A program made the position numbers and the translations under genes. The notes under the pieces were generated by a model. The model saw only the letters and a program-made list of their open reading frames with translations. It had not been told where the DNA came from and ran no database searches. Positions 11,655 to 22,178 of a DNA stretch of 64,000 bases are shown one piece after another; the stretch's first letter is position 1, and each line of letters opens with the position of its first letter. The DNA comes from Chiua virens (Eukaryota > Basidiomycota > Agaricomycetes > Boletales > Boletaceae). The stretch lies in assembly GCA_019787685.1 (NCBI GenBank), contig JAHNUO010000029.1, positions 62,001 to 126,000 of the forward strand, in the 5' to 3' direction.

Positions 11655-13304
11655 CTACACATTGTACTGCAATTTCATCAAAATTTCGTCACGCTTCCCG
11701 ATGATCTCGTTGATGTCGCCATACCCAGTAAGACCCATCGTGACGTGCAAATCACAGATGGTCTGCCTCAGGATCTGCTCCACACCTTGCTGTCCCGCAA
11801 TAGCGAGACCGTACAAGAACGGACGTGCGACTGGAAAAAACAGTTGGGATCAGGAACCAGAGGCTCGGAGGATGGGAAACGGTACGAACGCAAGACACCT
11901 TGAGCACCCATCGCGAGCGCTTTGATGATATCACTTCCCGTGCGGATCCCCGAGTCGAAGAGAACGGTCAACTTGCCAGACTTTTGGGCAGCGAGGACTG
12001 CCTGCGACTGCATGATCTTGTCGAGTGCGTCCAGCGAACCGATCGCACCATCAACCTGACGGCCACCTTGGCGTACACGTCAATTACACGCGTCCTCGAT
12101 ACATACGAGCGACGTACCGTGGTTCGACACGACGATGCCGTCGATACCATGTACAATCGCCTTCTCTGCATCCTGTGGCAACGCAGGTGCCATCATGTTC
12201 ATGAACGATACATCCACCACCACGACTCACCGACGCGCGTTGGATACCTTTGAGCACGATCGGCCCGTCCCAGTTGCGCCTGATAAACTTCAAGTCGTCC
12301 CACGTCCGAAATACGCCCGAGTTCACCTCCCCAAGCCACTCCTTGCCCAACATCACCTCCCGTGCAAAGTGTTCGTCGCCGTTGGCAGCCGCCTCCCTGA
12401 TTTTGGGCGGGTCCAACGGAAACGTGGTGATCTCACCCTGACGCGGCGCGAGGTCGAACCGCTTCATGAACACGGGGTCGGACGTCCCGACTTGGATGCC
12501 GACGCCACATGCAAACGGGAGGTATCCCGTCTCGATGTCGTGGGGGCGCCAACCGAGGGCCATCGTGTCGAGCGTGATTACGAGCGCTGTGAACCCGTTC
12601 GCTTTGGCCCGATTCAGAAGCGAGAGGGTGATCTCTGTGGTACGGGGCCTGCGCGTTGTTGATGAGTGTCTGAAATGAAAAAGGTCGACATGGATCAACG
12701 GTCCGGGGCGTACCAGTAGAGTTGGTACCATCGGTGGCCGTTCGGACCGTTGGCCGTTGCCACGTCTTCGATGGACCGACTAGAGGCGGTACTCATGATG
12801 TATGGGACACCGACGGCGCCAGCTGCGGCCGCGCTCGCGAGTTCACCGTCTGGATGCAGAATGCCTTGTACGCCGACAGGGGAGACGAATATCGGCACAG
12901 GGTATTTCACGCCAAAGATGGTCGTCTTGATCAAAGGCAAACTCGGTCGTGAATCATGAAAAAGTGAAGCGGCGTACCTCTAGCTTGCGGTTCGTCGCAC
13001 CGACGAGCATCTGTGGGACGATCTTCCAATTCTCGAACGCCTTTTTATTGGCGGCGTCCGTCGAGCACGTCCCAGCGCTTCCAAAGGTGTACATGTACGC
13101 CGCTGCATCCAAGACGACGGGGGTGAGGACCCATTCATGGTGACGATAGGCAAGAAACGCACAAAGATGATCCTTCAACACCTCTCTCGCCTTATCTTCG
13201 ATTTCCTTGATGTTGACCGTACCCAGGATCGGGGGCTGAGCCTGCATGTAAATCTCCGACAAGAACTTGGTCCATTTGTCGGGAAGCGGGTGCGGGGCAG
13301 TCAT
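11655..13304 (-). CDS. FMN-dependent alpha-hydroxy-acid dehydrogenase (L-lactate dehydrogenase/glycolate oxidase family)
   Basis: It oxidises a 2-hydroxy acid to the 2-keto acid with FMN. Start at 13304 (MTAPHPLPDKWTKFL); stop at 11655-11657. Reading across introns gives the expected motifs in order: FGSAGTCSTDAANKKAFENW, IFGVKYPVPIFVSPVG, STASSRSIEDVA, RWYQLYW, IVLKGIQ, then SNHGGRQ made by joining across an intron at about 12,050-12,110. The active-site His and Arg fall in that motif. After it come LFDSGIRTGSDIIKALAMGA and, after another intron, ARPFLYGLAIAGQQGVEQI. There is no N-terminal cytochrome b5 domain, so it resembles the single-domain fungal form rather than mitochondrial flavocytochrome b2. 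About six introns; no disabling change seen. The exact 2-hydroxy acid used cannot be told. Confidence 0.9.
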
Positions 13305-14700
13305 GTTGAATTCAGGCAGCGGGTCACGGTCTGGTTATCGGTGGAAGTGTCGCACAAAGGATGGGTGTACCCCGGGGAACCCGGCAGCGATGGGAATATT
13401 TTCAGCCTGAGAATGCGCATTTCGCCCGGTTGTCGGCATGGCACGTCATGATCATGAGTAACTCCAATAAGTATCGTCTCGACTGAGCGGTGAAGTTGAA
13501 CTTGCACTCTGAAATCGAATTCAAAGTGAAATAGTCCAAACCTTCAAATAGGGTCGCGTTGCGTCGACGACCTCGTGCTGAAAGTTCCACTGGCAGGAAA
13601 CATCGAGCACAACGCCATCTCGCGGGAGAAGTGAAGTTGCATCACACCCAAACTCCATCACGAATCGCTTCGATCAATCCCACGAACAACGTCTTCCGAC
13701 TTCCTGACTTGACCACGCTCTCGTACATGACCCCAGACGCGGTCGAGCGGCCCGACTTCTTCGTGGCGTCCAGTGACAGAAACTTTCGATATCGATTTCG
13801 CGCCGGGGTTCGGAGAGTTCCAGCCTAAGTGGATCTCGAGTGTGTCGCAGTCACTTTTATTGACAGTGTACCCGAGCCGGCTAACTACGAGACCAATCGA
13901 CCACGCAGCTCATGCTCGCCTCCGCCCTGGCACCGGCGCCTCCCTACCACTCGTGAGTCACCTCGCACCCGCAGTGACGTCGAACTTGAACGATGGACGT
14001 GGATGCGTATTGCAAGAACAAGCGGGATCGCCGATTGATACGGTCTGGAAGATGTCGGCCCGCGCGAGCTATCAGCATGAAGGTCTGTGATTTCATCATG
14101 CTTCTTACTCTATATACTTACATGCTCCGCTATCTATCCAAAAATCGACGAGGTAAACTCAGCAGACCTGGACGTGTGTACCGCGCAGGTTAGCATAGTG
14201 GAACCTGTCCGTGATTAGGACACGACCTTTGGACAGACGAAGCAAAAAGAGAAGATACAGCGCTTTGCACACTCAAAGGATCGTGTGATTATTTTTTTTC
14301 GCGTGTGCCCAAAAAGGACGCACGAGCACGGTACGCGTAAGTAAAAGTCTCTTCCAGGGAACCCGATTGATTGCAGCAGCAGTTGTCGCGGAACTTCACT
14401 GGAAGATCCGCATGAGCACACCAGGTAGTGGCAGGAACTCAATTTGAGCTTGTCTGGACTCGCGCTTATGTCGCCGTAGCTCTCCAGTAGCGATACTGCA
14501 GTGCTGAGCGCCAGCGGCAGTCAGGGCAAGGGACTCAGAAATGGCGAGTGGGATTGAATAGAGAACATTCAAGTTCGACATCGGCTGAACCTCGTCGTCA
14601 AGTCCCCAAGATAAAATGGATAATACCATGAAACTGTCGCAGAAGCTCCTTCGCAAGGATCATGTCGACAATTCCCCCTTCGCGCACCGTGCGATCCTCC
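13305..14700. other. Unassigned stretch between the dehydrogenase and esterase genes
   Basis: The plus strand from about 13,560 to 14,090 has overlapping frames with protein-like phrases, for example INPTNNVFRLPDLTTLSYM and TETFDIDFAPGFGEF. The frame changes repeatedly and no family is recognised. It could be a decayed gene or a multi-exon gene I could not assemble. From 14,100 to 14,700 nothing is supported except the probable esterase promoter. Confidence 0.3.
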
Positions 14701-14703
14701 GTC

Positions 14704-17234
14704 ATGATGCAACTCAGCGCCGCCCTCAATTTGAACGTCCCTTACACGTGTCTCTACTTGATGGTTGTTTCTGACCATTTTACAGATGGGCTGGTCATTC
14801 CTATCAATACTCTTGGTTGTCATGTGCTGCACAGTAACGACAGGCTCTGTCCGGACGAGTATAGCACCGACGGTCATACTTGACAACGCGACCGTGACAG
14901 GTGTCGCTTCAGGATCTACCAACCAGTTCCTAGGTATTCCATTCGCCCAACCACCGTATGTCATGTTTTACCCCAACAATTCCCGTATGCCATTGATTTT
15001 AAGTTCCTCGGAACAGGACGGGAAATCTGCGTTTCCGGCTCCCACAGCCAATGCCGCCATATAGCACCAGCATTTCCGCGACAGCCTATGGCCCTGCATG
15101 TCCCCAACAAGCATTCAAGCTCCCTTTGCCCTCTGGTCTACTCGCCGAGACCACCGACTATTTGATAAACTACATTTACAACATTGTCACCCCTTCTGCA
15201 GAGGATTGTTCGTAGATATTTCACATCACCTTCCGTCCCTGGCGGCCGAGTCTGATACGCCATTGATGATATAGGTCTTACGTTGAATGTATTCACCCCT
15301 GCCAACGCAACTCCAGACTCCAAGTTACCTGTAGTGGTAGTGAGTGACTTCCACGGATCGTTTCTGTTGGATCTAACGACTAAGACAACACTCTGGAATA
15401 GTGGATATTTCCAAGTGGATTCGTGTTTGGTGGAACGGACATGTGCGTATCACCAGGACCTCTGGTTACATATCATGGTCTTAACTGGCGACCATGACTG
15501 CAGTTATGACGGCAGCGTCATCGTGGAGAAAGCCACCTCACATGGAGTTCCCGCCGTATACGTCAGCATGAATTACAGGTGAGCATTCAGGTACCTATGC
15601 ATATGGGTGTCTGAACACAGGAATTTGGACCTCAAGGTTGAATGGTGAGCAGCTGATTGGTCACCTGTATATTCTGTCTGCATGCACCGATCGCCGTGCG
15701 CATAGCGTTTGGGTTCCTGGCGAGCCAAGAAGTCAAGGATGCCGGCGTCGGAAATCTGGGCCTCCAAGATCGTAGGTGTCTTCTCCACGCCAACATTTGT
15801 TGTTACTCACATCAGTTCGTCACGAATCAGAACGCCTCGCTCTGCAATGGATACAAAAATACATCAGTGCATTCGGGGGAGATCCTACCAAGGTCACAAT
15901 GTAACAGCTTTCGACCTGTACCCTTTACTTCACGCTGAAATCCTTGCATAGCTGGGGCGAAAGTTCAGGCGCAGTTTCTGTCGGTTTGCACATGGTAACA
16001 AACGGAGGAAACCCTGACGGTCTATTCCGAGCAGCATTCATGCAAAGCGGATCACCGATTCCTGTGGGAGACATCACCCAGGGACAACCATACTATAATT
16101 CCCTTGTTGCTGCGACAGGGTGCTCCAGTTCGACCGACACGTTGCAGTGTTTGCGCGAGGCACCGTACGAGACATTGTTGAATGCGGTGAACCAATCTCC
16201 TGGGATATTTTCATATCAGGTACATCCTCTAGAGAGTTGGACAACACCGTGTTACTGACGGTCCTGGTATATAATACCTGCGGTCTCAAAGTCGCTCGCA
16301 TTGGCATGGTTACCTCGTGTAGATGGTGTGTTCCTGACAGACGACCCACAAAATCTGGTTCGACAGGGGTCAGTTGCGAACATACCATTCATCAGCGGTA
16401 AGTTTCGTTTTCATTTCTGCAGATTGTCTGATCGGATTCCGATTGTTGGCATGCTAGGCGATTGCGATGACGAAGGCACTATATACTCTCTCTCTCAACT
16501 CTCAACATCACGTGAGTCGTGCTCATTGCTCAAATGACCAAGTCCATGCAACTCTACCTACTTCTCATTAGGACGGACACGCAATTTGAGGAATATCTCC
16601 GCACATACTGGACGCCGAATGCATCGGCCGCTGAACTCTCGCAGTTGATGGTGCATTATCCCTCTGACCCCGCTCAAGGATCGCCGTTTGGTACGGGTGA
16701 CCTGTATGCACTCTCACCCCAGTTCAAGCGCCTAGCTGCCTTCCAAGGGGACGCCGTATTTCACGCGCCGCGACGTTTCTTCATCCAGAGTCGCTCTGGA
16801 AAACAGAGTCTATGGACATTTTGTATGTTATGAGCTGCGATGAGGGTTATTTGGAACCTTACTTTCGGTTTTCTTCAATCAGTGAACAAACGATTAAAGA
16901 TAACACCTTTCTTCGGTTCCGTGAGTCGACATCAACTGCACCCTATCCTCATCCGCTTAACCAATTATTCTCGTGGCTTCAGTTTCACGCCTCCGATTTA
17001 CTCAACGTGTATGCTGGCGAGGACATGGCCTCTTACCTCGTCCGTTTCGTTTCCAATCTCGATCCTAATGTCGGACAGAGTACAGACATATATTGGCCAC
17101 AGTACGATGCAACAACCAATCAGACGATGCTCGAATTCTTGGACGGGTTCATTCCACAGGCGTTGACAACGGATACATATCGTGCAGAGGCGATCGCATA
17201 TTTGACGAACCTGACGTTGGCAAACTTGCCGTAG
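14704..17234 (+). CDS. Secreted type-B carboxylesterase, copy 1
   Basis: Alpha/beta-hydrolase of the cholinesterase/lipase type, predicted to be secreted. The likely signal peptide begins at ATG 14786 (MGWSFLSILLVVMCCTVTTG); an alternative in-frame start lies at 14704 if an intron precedes it. Exons I can place: 14786-14955, 15017-15207, 15275-15339, 15402-15442, 15504-15578, an 8-nt exon 15637-15644, one from 15706, then several up to the stop at 17234. Motifs in order: FLGIPFAQPP, SAEDCLTLNVFTP, the NYRLNAFGFLA join, nucleophile elbow GESSG (Ser), GDCDDEG (Glu) and FHASDLLNVY (His), so the triad is present. The usual oxyanion-hole GGGF is PSGF here, which could reduce activity. It stands in tandem with copy 2; its 3' part is duplicated at 56 kb. 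Confidence 0.82.
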
Positions 17235-20200
17235 AGTGCAACAACTTGGGAAACATCATGCCACAGGGCTTCTTCGCTGCTGTAGCTGTGCAGAAGCAGT
17301 GCCGAGTGCCGAGTACTGTGTGCTACTAGGGGCATCCAGGACAGGGGTTGGCGAGCACAGCAGAGTAGAATCGAATAGAAAATCAATTCACACAGCGGAT
17401 CCAATATCAACCGAACCTTCTCCACTACTTTCTTGCCAAGTCCGAAAGAGATCGAATGACCCGGGACCACGATAGCTCAAAAGTGTCGCAAAAGCTCCCC
17501 CTCGCAAACCGGCGTGTGATTCACCATGGACCCCAGGGCCAGCCTCAATTTGAACGTCCCTTACACGTGTCTCCACTCGGTGGTTGTTGCTGACCATTCT
17601 ACAGACGGGCTGGTCATTCCTATCCATATTCTTGGCTTCCTTGTGGCACGCAGTGACAGCAGGCTCTGTCAGTGTGCGGGAGAGTGCAGCACCGACGGTC
17701 ATGCTTGATAATTTGACCGTGACAGGTGTTCAGTCAGGATCTACTAATCTTTTCCTAGGCATTCCATTCGCCCAGCCTCCGTATGTCAATGTTTGCCCCA
17801 ATAGTTCCCATACGCCACTGATTTATGTTCTTCCTCTCGCCTCGGGATAGGACAGGAAACCTGCGTTTCCGGCTCCCGCAGCCACCACCACCATATAACG
17901 TCAGCATCTCTGCAACGGCATATGGTCCTGCATGTCCCCAACAAGCATTCGAGTTCCCGTTGCCCTCTGGGCTACTTGCCGAGATCGCCGACTATCTGAC
18001 GAACTCTATTCACGACATTCTCATCCCTTCTGCAGAGGATTGTTCGTAAAGATTTCACGTCGTCTTCCGTCCCTTGCATCCAAGTCTGATGCGATATTGA
18101 TGAGATAGGTCTTACATTAAATGTAATTACCCCCGCCAGCACAACTCCAGCCTCTAAGTTACCTGTAGTGGTGGTAAGTGACTTCCGCTGATCGTTCCTT
18201 AACTAAAAACCATCTCTTGAATAGTGGATATTTGGAGGTGGATTTGTGACTGGTAGAACGAACAGGTCAGTGTGTGTCACTAAAGCACCTCCGCTTACAC
18301 TGATGATCTTGACTGACGACCATGAACCTTACAGTCACGACGGCACTGTTATAGTGGAGAAAGCTATCTCGCTCGGTGTTCCCGCCATATACGTCAGCAT
18401 AAATTATCGGTGAGCAACCTCGTAGCGATGGTTGCGAACATATATGTCTGATAACAGCTTGGGACCCAAGTCTGAATGGTGAGCAGTCCATTGATCATAT
18501 CTATATTCACTGATTCCCGTGCGTCTAGCGTTTGGATTCTTGGCAAGTCAGGAAGTCAAGGATGCTGGCGTCGGAAATCTGGGCCTCCAGGACCGTAGGT
18601 GATTCACGTCTTCTACTGTTATTTTGCTTATTCGATTCGTCGTGAATCAGAACGCCTTGCTCTTCAATGGATACAAAAATACATCGCTGCATTCGGGGGA
18701 GATCCAACCAAGGTCACGATGTAACAGCTTTCAATCTATGCTCTCTACTTTGTGTTCACAAGGACGTGCCATGCCATCGTTCTACAGCTGGGGCCAGAGT
18801 TCGGGCGCGATTTCTGTCGGCTTGCACATGGTGACGAACGGAGGAAATCCAGATGGTCTATTCCGAGCAGCATTCATGCAAAGCGGTTCACCGAATGCCG
18901 TGGGAGACATTACGCATGGACAACCACACTATGATACCCTCGTTTCGGCGACGGGGTGCTCTGGTTCGACGGACACGCTGCAATGTTTGCGTGAGGTACC
19001 GTACGAGATGTTGTTGGATGCGGTGAACCAATCTCCCGGGATATATTCATATCAGGTATATCCTCTGGAAGATTCAACGATTCAAAGTTAACTGACGGAC
19101 TGGGTGCATAAACGCGTACGGTTTCAAAGTCGATTGCCGCACCGGCTTGGTTACCTCGTGTAGATGGCGTATTCTTAACAGACGATCCACAGCGTCTGGT
19201 CCAAAAAGGATCTGTTGCGGACATACCCTTCGTTAGTGGTAAGTTGCGTTCTCATTTCCTGACTAGATCCTAATTATTTGACATGCAAGGTGATTGTGAT
19301 GACGAGGGCACGTTGTTCTCATTCACATCCCTCAACATTACGTGAGTCGCGGTCAAACGAACCAAGTTCGCGTAACTCGACGACTTCAACCTCTTGTTCA
19401 TTAGGACGGACGCGCAATTTGAGGAATACATTCACACGCAGTGGATGCCGAATGCATCGACCACCGAAGTCACGCAAATGATGATGCATTATCCTCCTGA
19501 CCCCGCTCAAGGATCGCCGTTCGGTACAGGTGACCTGTATGCACTCACACCGCAGTTCAAGCGACTGGCTGGCTTCCAAGGGGACGTAGCGTTTCAGGCG
19601 CCGCGACGTTTCTTCATACAGAATCGCTCTGGAAAACAGAGCATATGGACGTTTGGCACGTCATGGTTCACCATCTGAATTCATTCAAACCTCACTCTTT
19701 ACTTTCATTCGTCAGTGAGCAAACGACTCAAGATAACACCTTTCCTCGGTTCCGTGAGTCGATATAACACTACCCCTTCTCCATCCTTATGCCATTATTC
19801 CGACGACTTCAGTTTCACGGGTCCGATTTGCTCAATGTGTATGCTGGCAAGGACATGGCTTCTTACCTCGCCCGTTTCGTTACCAATCTCGATCCTAATA
19901 TCGGACAAAGTACAGACCTATATTGGCCACAGTACGATGCAACAACCAATCAGACGATGCTCGAATTCTTGGACGGGTTCATACCACAGGCGTTGACAAC
20001 GGACACGTATCGTGCAGAGGCGTTGGCATATGTGACGGATATGATGTTAGCACATCCTTTGTAGTGAGCAAGCGAGAAATAGTAGCCAGCTAGTAGGGCA
20101 ACGCATAAATCGTGCAGGGCTTCTTTCTGACGGCACGGAATACGACTCTTGATGATACAGACAGCACATAAAAACAAGGAAATACTAGAGTGAATGAGAA

Positions 20201-20437
20201 GGTGAATTATGCTCCTAGGTGTAGTTTGCTTCCGAGTCCCCGCAGCGACCTGAGTCCTCCGTCGCTGCTTCTGCCTCTCGCTTTCTCGCATCCCTTAGTT
20301 GCTATACTCCAATGGACAACCCAATAGAACCCGCTCCCCCAGACTTCGAAGGTCCCCAGTTCGAGCAACGAAGGCAGTTACTCCTGGACGCCTGGAGAAC
20401 AGTGCAGTGCACATAGACTCATCAACCCGCCAACATT
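16490..20437 (+). repeat. Segmental duplication, left copy
   Basis: The 3' third of esterase 1, all of esterase 2 and the downstream flank recur in the same orientation at 55,088-60,294, with only scattered base changes outside two insertions. The left copy ends at AACAT (20,436), exactly where the TA of a MITE begins. Its last 20 bases match the final codons of the F-box gene at 60,278, although that gene is absent here. Confidence 0.9.
17525..20064 (+). CDS. Secreted type-B carboxylesterase, copy 2
   Basis: A paralogue 290 bases downstream of copy 1 with the same exon plan, including the 8-nt exon (18471-18478). It keeps WIFGGGFVTGRTN (intact oxyanion hole), nucleophile GQSSG, GDCDDEGTLFS with the acid residue, FHGSDLLNVY with the His, and the C-terminal LDGFIPQALTTDTYRAEA. 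Two oddities: the ATG used by copy 1 for the signal peptide is ACG here, so translation would need the upstream ATG at 17525 plus a splice with a weak GTCCCT donor. The donor after WTF also reads GCACGT where copy 1 has GTATGT. The elbow Glu-to-Gln change (GESSG to GQSSG) is shared with the copy at 58.6 kb. Probably functional or recently weakened. Confidence 0.72.
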
Positions 20438-20438
20438 A

Positions 20439-20783
20439 GAAAACACACTATTATAGCTTCCACAATTCATTTAGATATATTTTAAATAGTAGAAAAGTCA
20501 GGCATATATCATACCAACATATCTACAACATTTTGGAAATGTTTAAATATGCTAAAGTGTAAAAAGTGCGAAATTTTATACAAGGATAAGAGTGTATCTA
20601 TGGTTTGCAATGAATACACTTGGGTAAAGGTAAGTAGTTATAGGATAATTATTCAGGAACAGTGATTCAAGAAGTCCCAAAGATGAAAAATTGCTACAGC
20701 CTAGTCTGTCTAGTATATATATGTCTAACCTACTGATTACTATATTTCTAAATGGATTGTGGAAGCTATAATAGTGTGTTTTC
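20439..20783. mobile_element. MITE with long terminal inverted repeats and TA flanks
   Basis: A 345-bp element. The left end begins GAAAACACACTATTATAGCT and the right end is its inverted copy; the match runs for roughly 35-40 bases with one mismatch. Both ends are flanked by TA (20437-20438 and 20784-20785), suggesting a Tc1/mariner-type insertion, although a TTA-type target cannot be excluded. The interior is AT-rich without coding potential. It sits precisely at the end of the duplicated esterase segment. Confidence 0.75.
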
Positions 20784-20785
20784 TA

Positions 20786-22178
20786 AAGTCTCCTAAGTTC
20801 TCACTTTCTTTCCCTTGCTTCCCACATGTTCAATTCACTTCCCTTGGCTTCCACTCATCATTAGAGGATACAGGAAACTGGTCCCATATGTATTCAATGC
20901 TGTAGAAGAAGTCTAGATAGCTACCCTGAACCCATATGTTGTATGTTAGTTTTTATTTCTCTTTTATGCAGAAAGTGAAAAAGCGTTCTGAGAGAGCTTT
21001 CCAGGCTTCAGGGAAGGGTTGCAGCGGTCAGACTGAAGGTAATATATATAGGAGTGGTCCCCCAGCCATACCCAAGCATCCCAGCCAATAGAGAAGCTTT
21101 CTTGACCCAGAAAAGGGGGAGGAGGAGAATATGACATGACTTCCTCAGGTCTTTTCCCAAGAACTTGGGCTTGGGATATGTTATAGATATATACTAAGGG
21201 TAGCTTGGTACACAATATTTAGACCTACATGTTCAATATGTCAAAAATTCGGATATGTTTTTGTTTTTCATCCCTATTTGAATATCTACCTTGTCAAGCA
21301 CTTTCAGACATCATTCAAGCAGTCAGAACCATAGATTAGACTATATATATGATGTATCTACTATATATTATCATAGGAACCCAGGGGAATAAGGGGAATA
21401 AAGGGAAAACATAGATTTCCAATTGGGAAATGTGGGAGGAGTAGTAGACTGCTTTTGGAATGGATTGATCACTTCCAAGCGCTTATGTAAGCAGCTTCTG
21501 TGCCTGCTTGATGGGCCAGAAGCCAGGGGTAAGGGGTAAGGAAGCATGAACCAATTTGGGTGTGCTTCTATTGGTGATTCTCATTCTCAATGCAGAGCGA
21601 TGCAAGAGTGATGCAATACCATTAGAGCTGTGTCTTTTGCACAACACTTTGTATTGCTCTTGTAATAAAATTGCTGCAATAAAATTACAGGGTAGCCTCC
21701 CTCCTTGGACTTAACCTAAGTTACCCCTTGTCACTGTGACCAATGACCAGCTCCTCAAACCATCCCAATTACAAGGGAAAGACACTTGGTCCTTTGGGTA
21801 TAGATTCCCAACCACCTAGGGCAACAGTTTCTCGGTACCAATAGCGTCCTATCGGGCCTGTATTTCATGTTGAGCCGAATGTACCTCTTAGGCCTCGGAT
21901 TGTGATGTTCTAAAAATAGATACACCTTCCGGCACCTCCTGGATCGCCCGTGCACCTCCTATGCACATTTTCAGCACGCCGCATGAACCGTTCCACTCAC
22001 CTGGTAGAACCCTCGTGGCCTTCCTCGTCTCCTCCCGGACTCCTTGGGAGCTTTCTGTGATGTCTTCTAGGACCCCGCCTTATGAGTACTTCTGAACTTC
22101 CTACACCGTGAGTGTCCTTGGTTTCGATGTCTCTTGCTAATAATGCTTAATTCACACAATTTCTCTCTCACCTTCTGT
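20786..22178. other. AT-rich intergenic DNA with one LTR scrap
   Basis: Low-complexity AT-rich sequence without supported genes. Around 21,765-21,810 there is a short match to the gypsy LTR family seen at 44-47 kb (the phrase GGGTATAGATTCCCAAC). The last 200 bases presumably include the promoter of the KDZ gene. Confidence 0.4.

Noticed and set aside
14180..14230. tRNA-like phrase GGTTAGCATAGTGG
   Set aside because: The D-arm-like phrase is not followed by anticodon, T and acceptor arms that pair.
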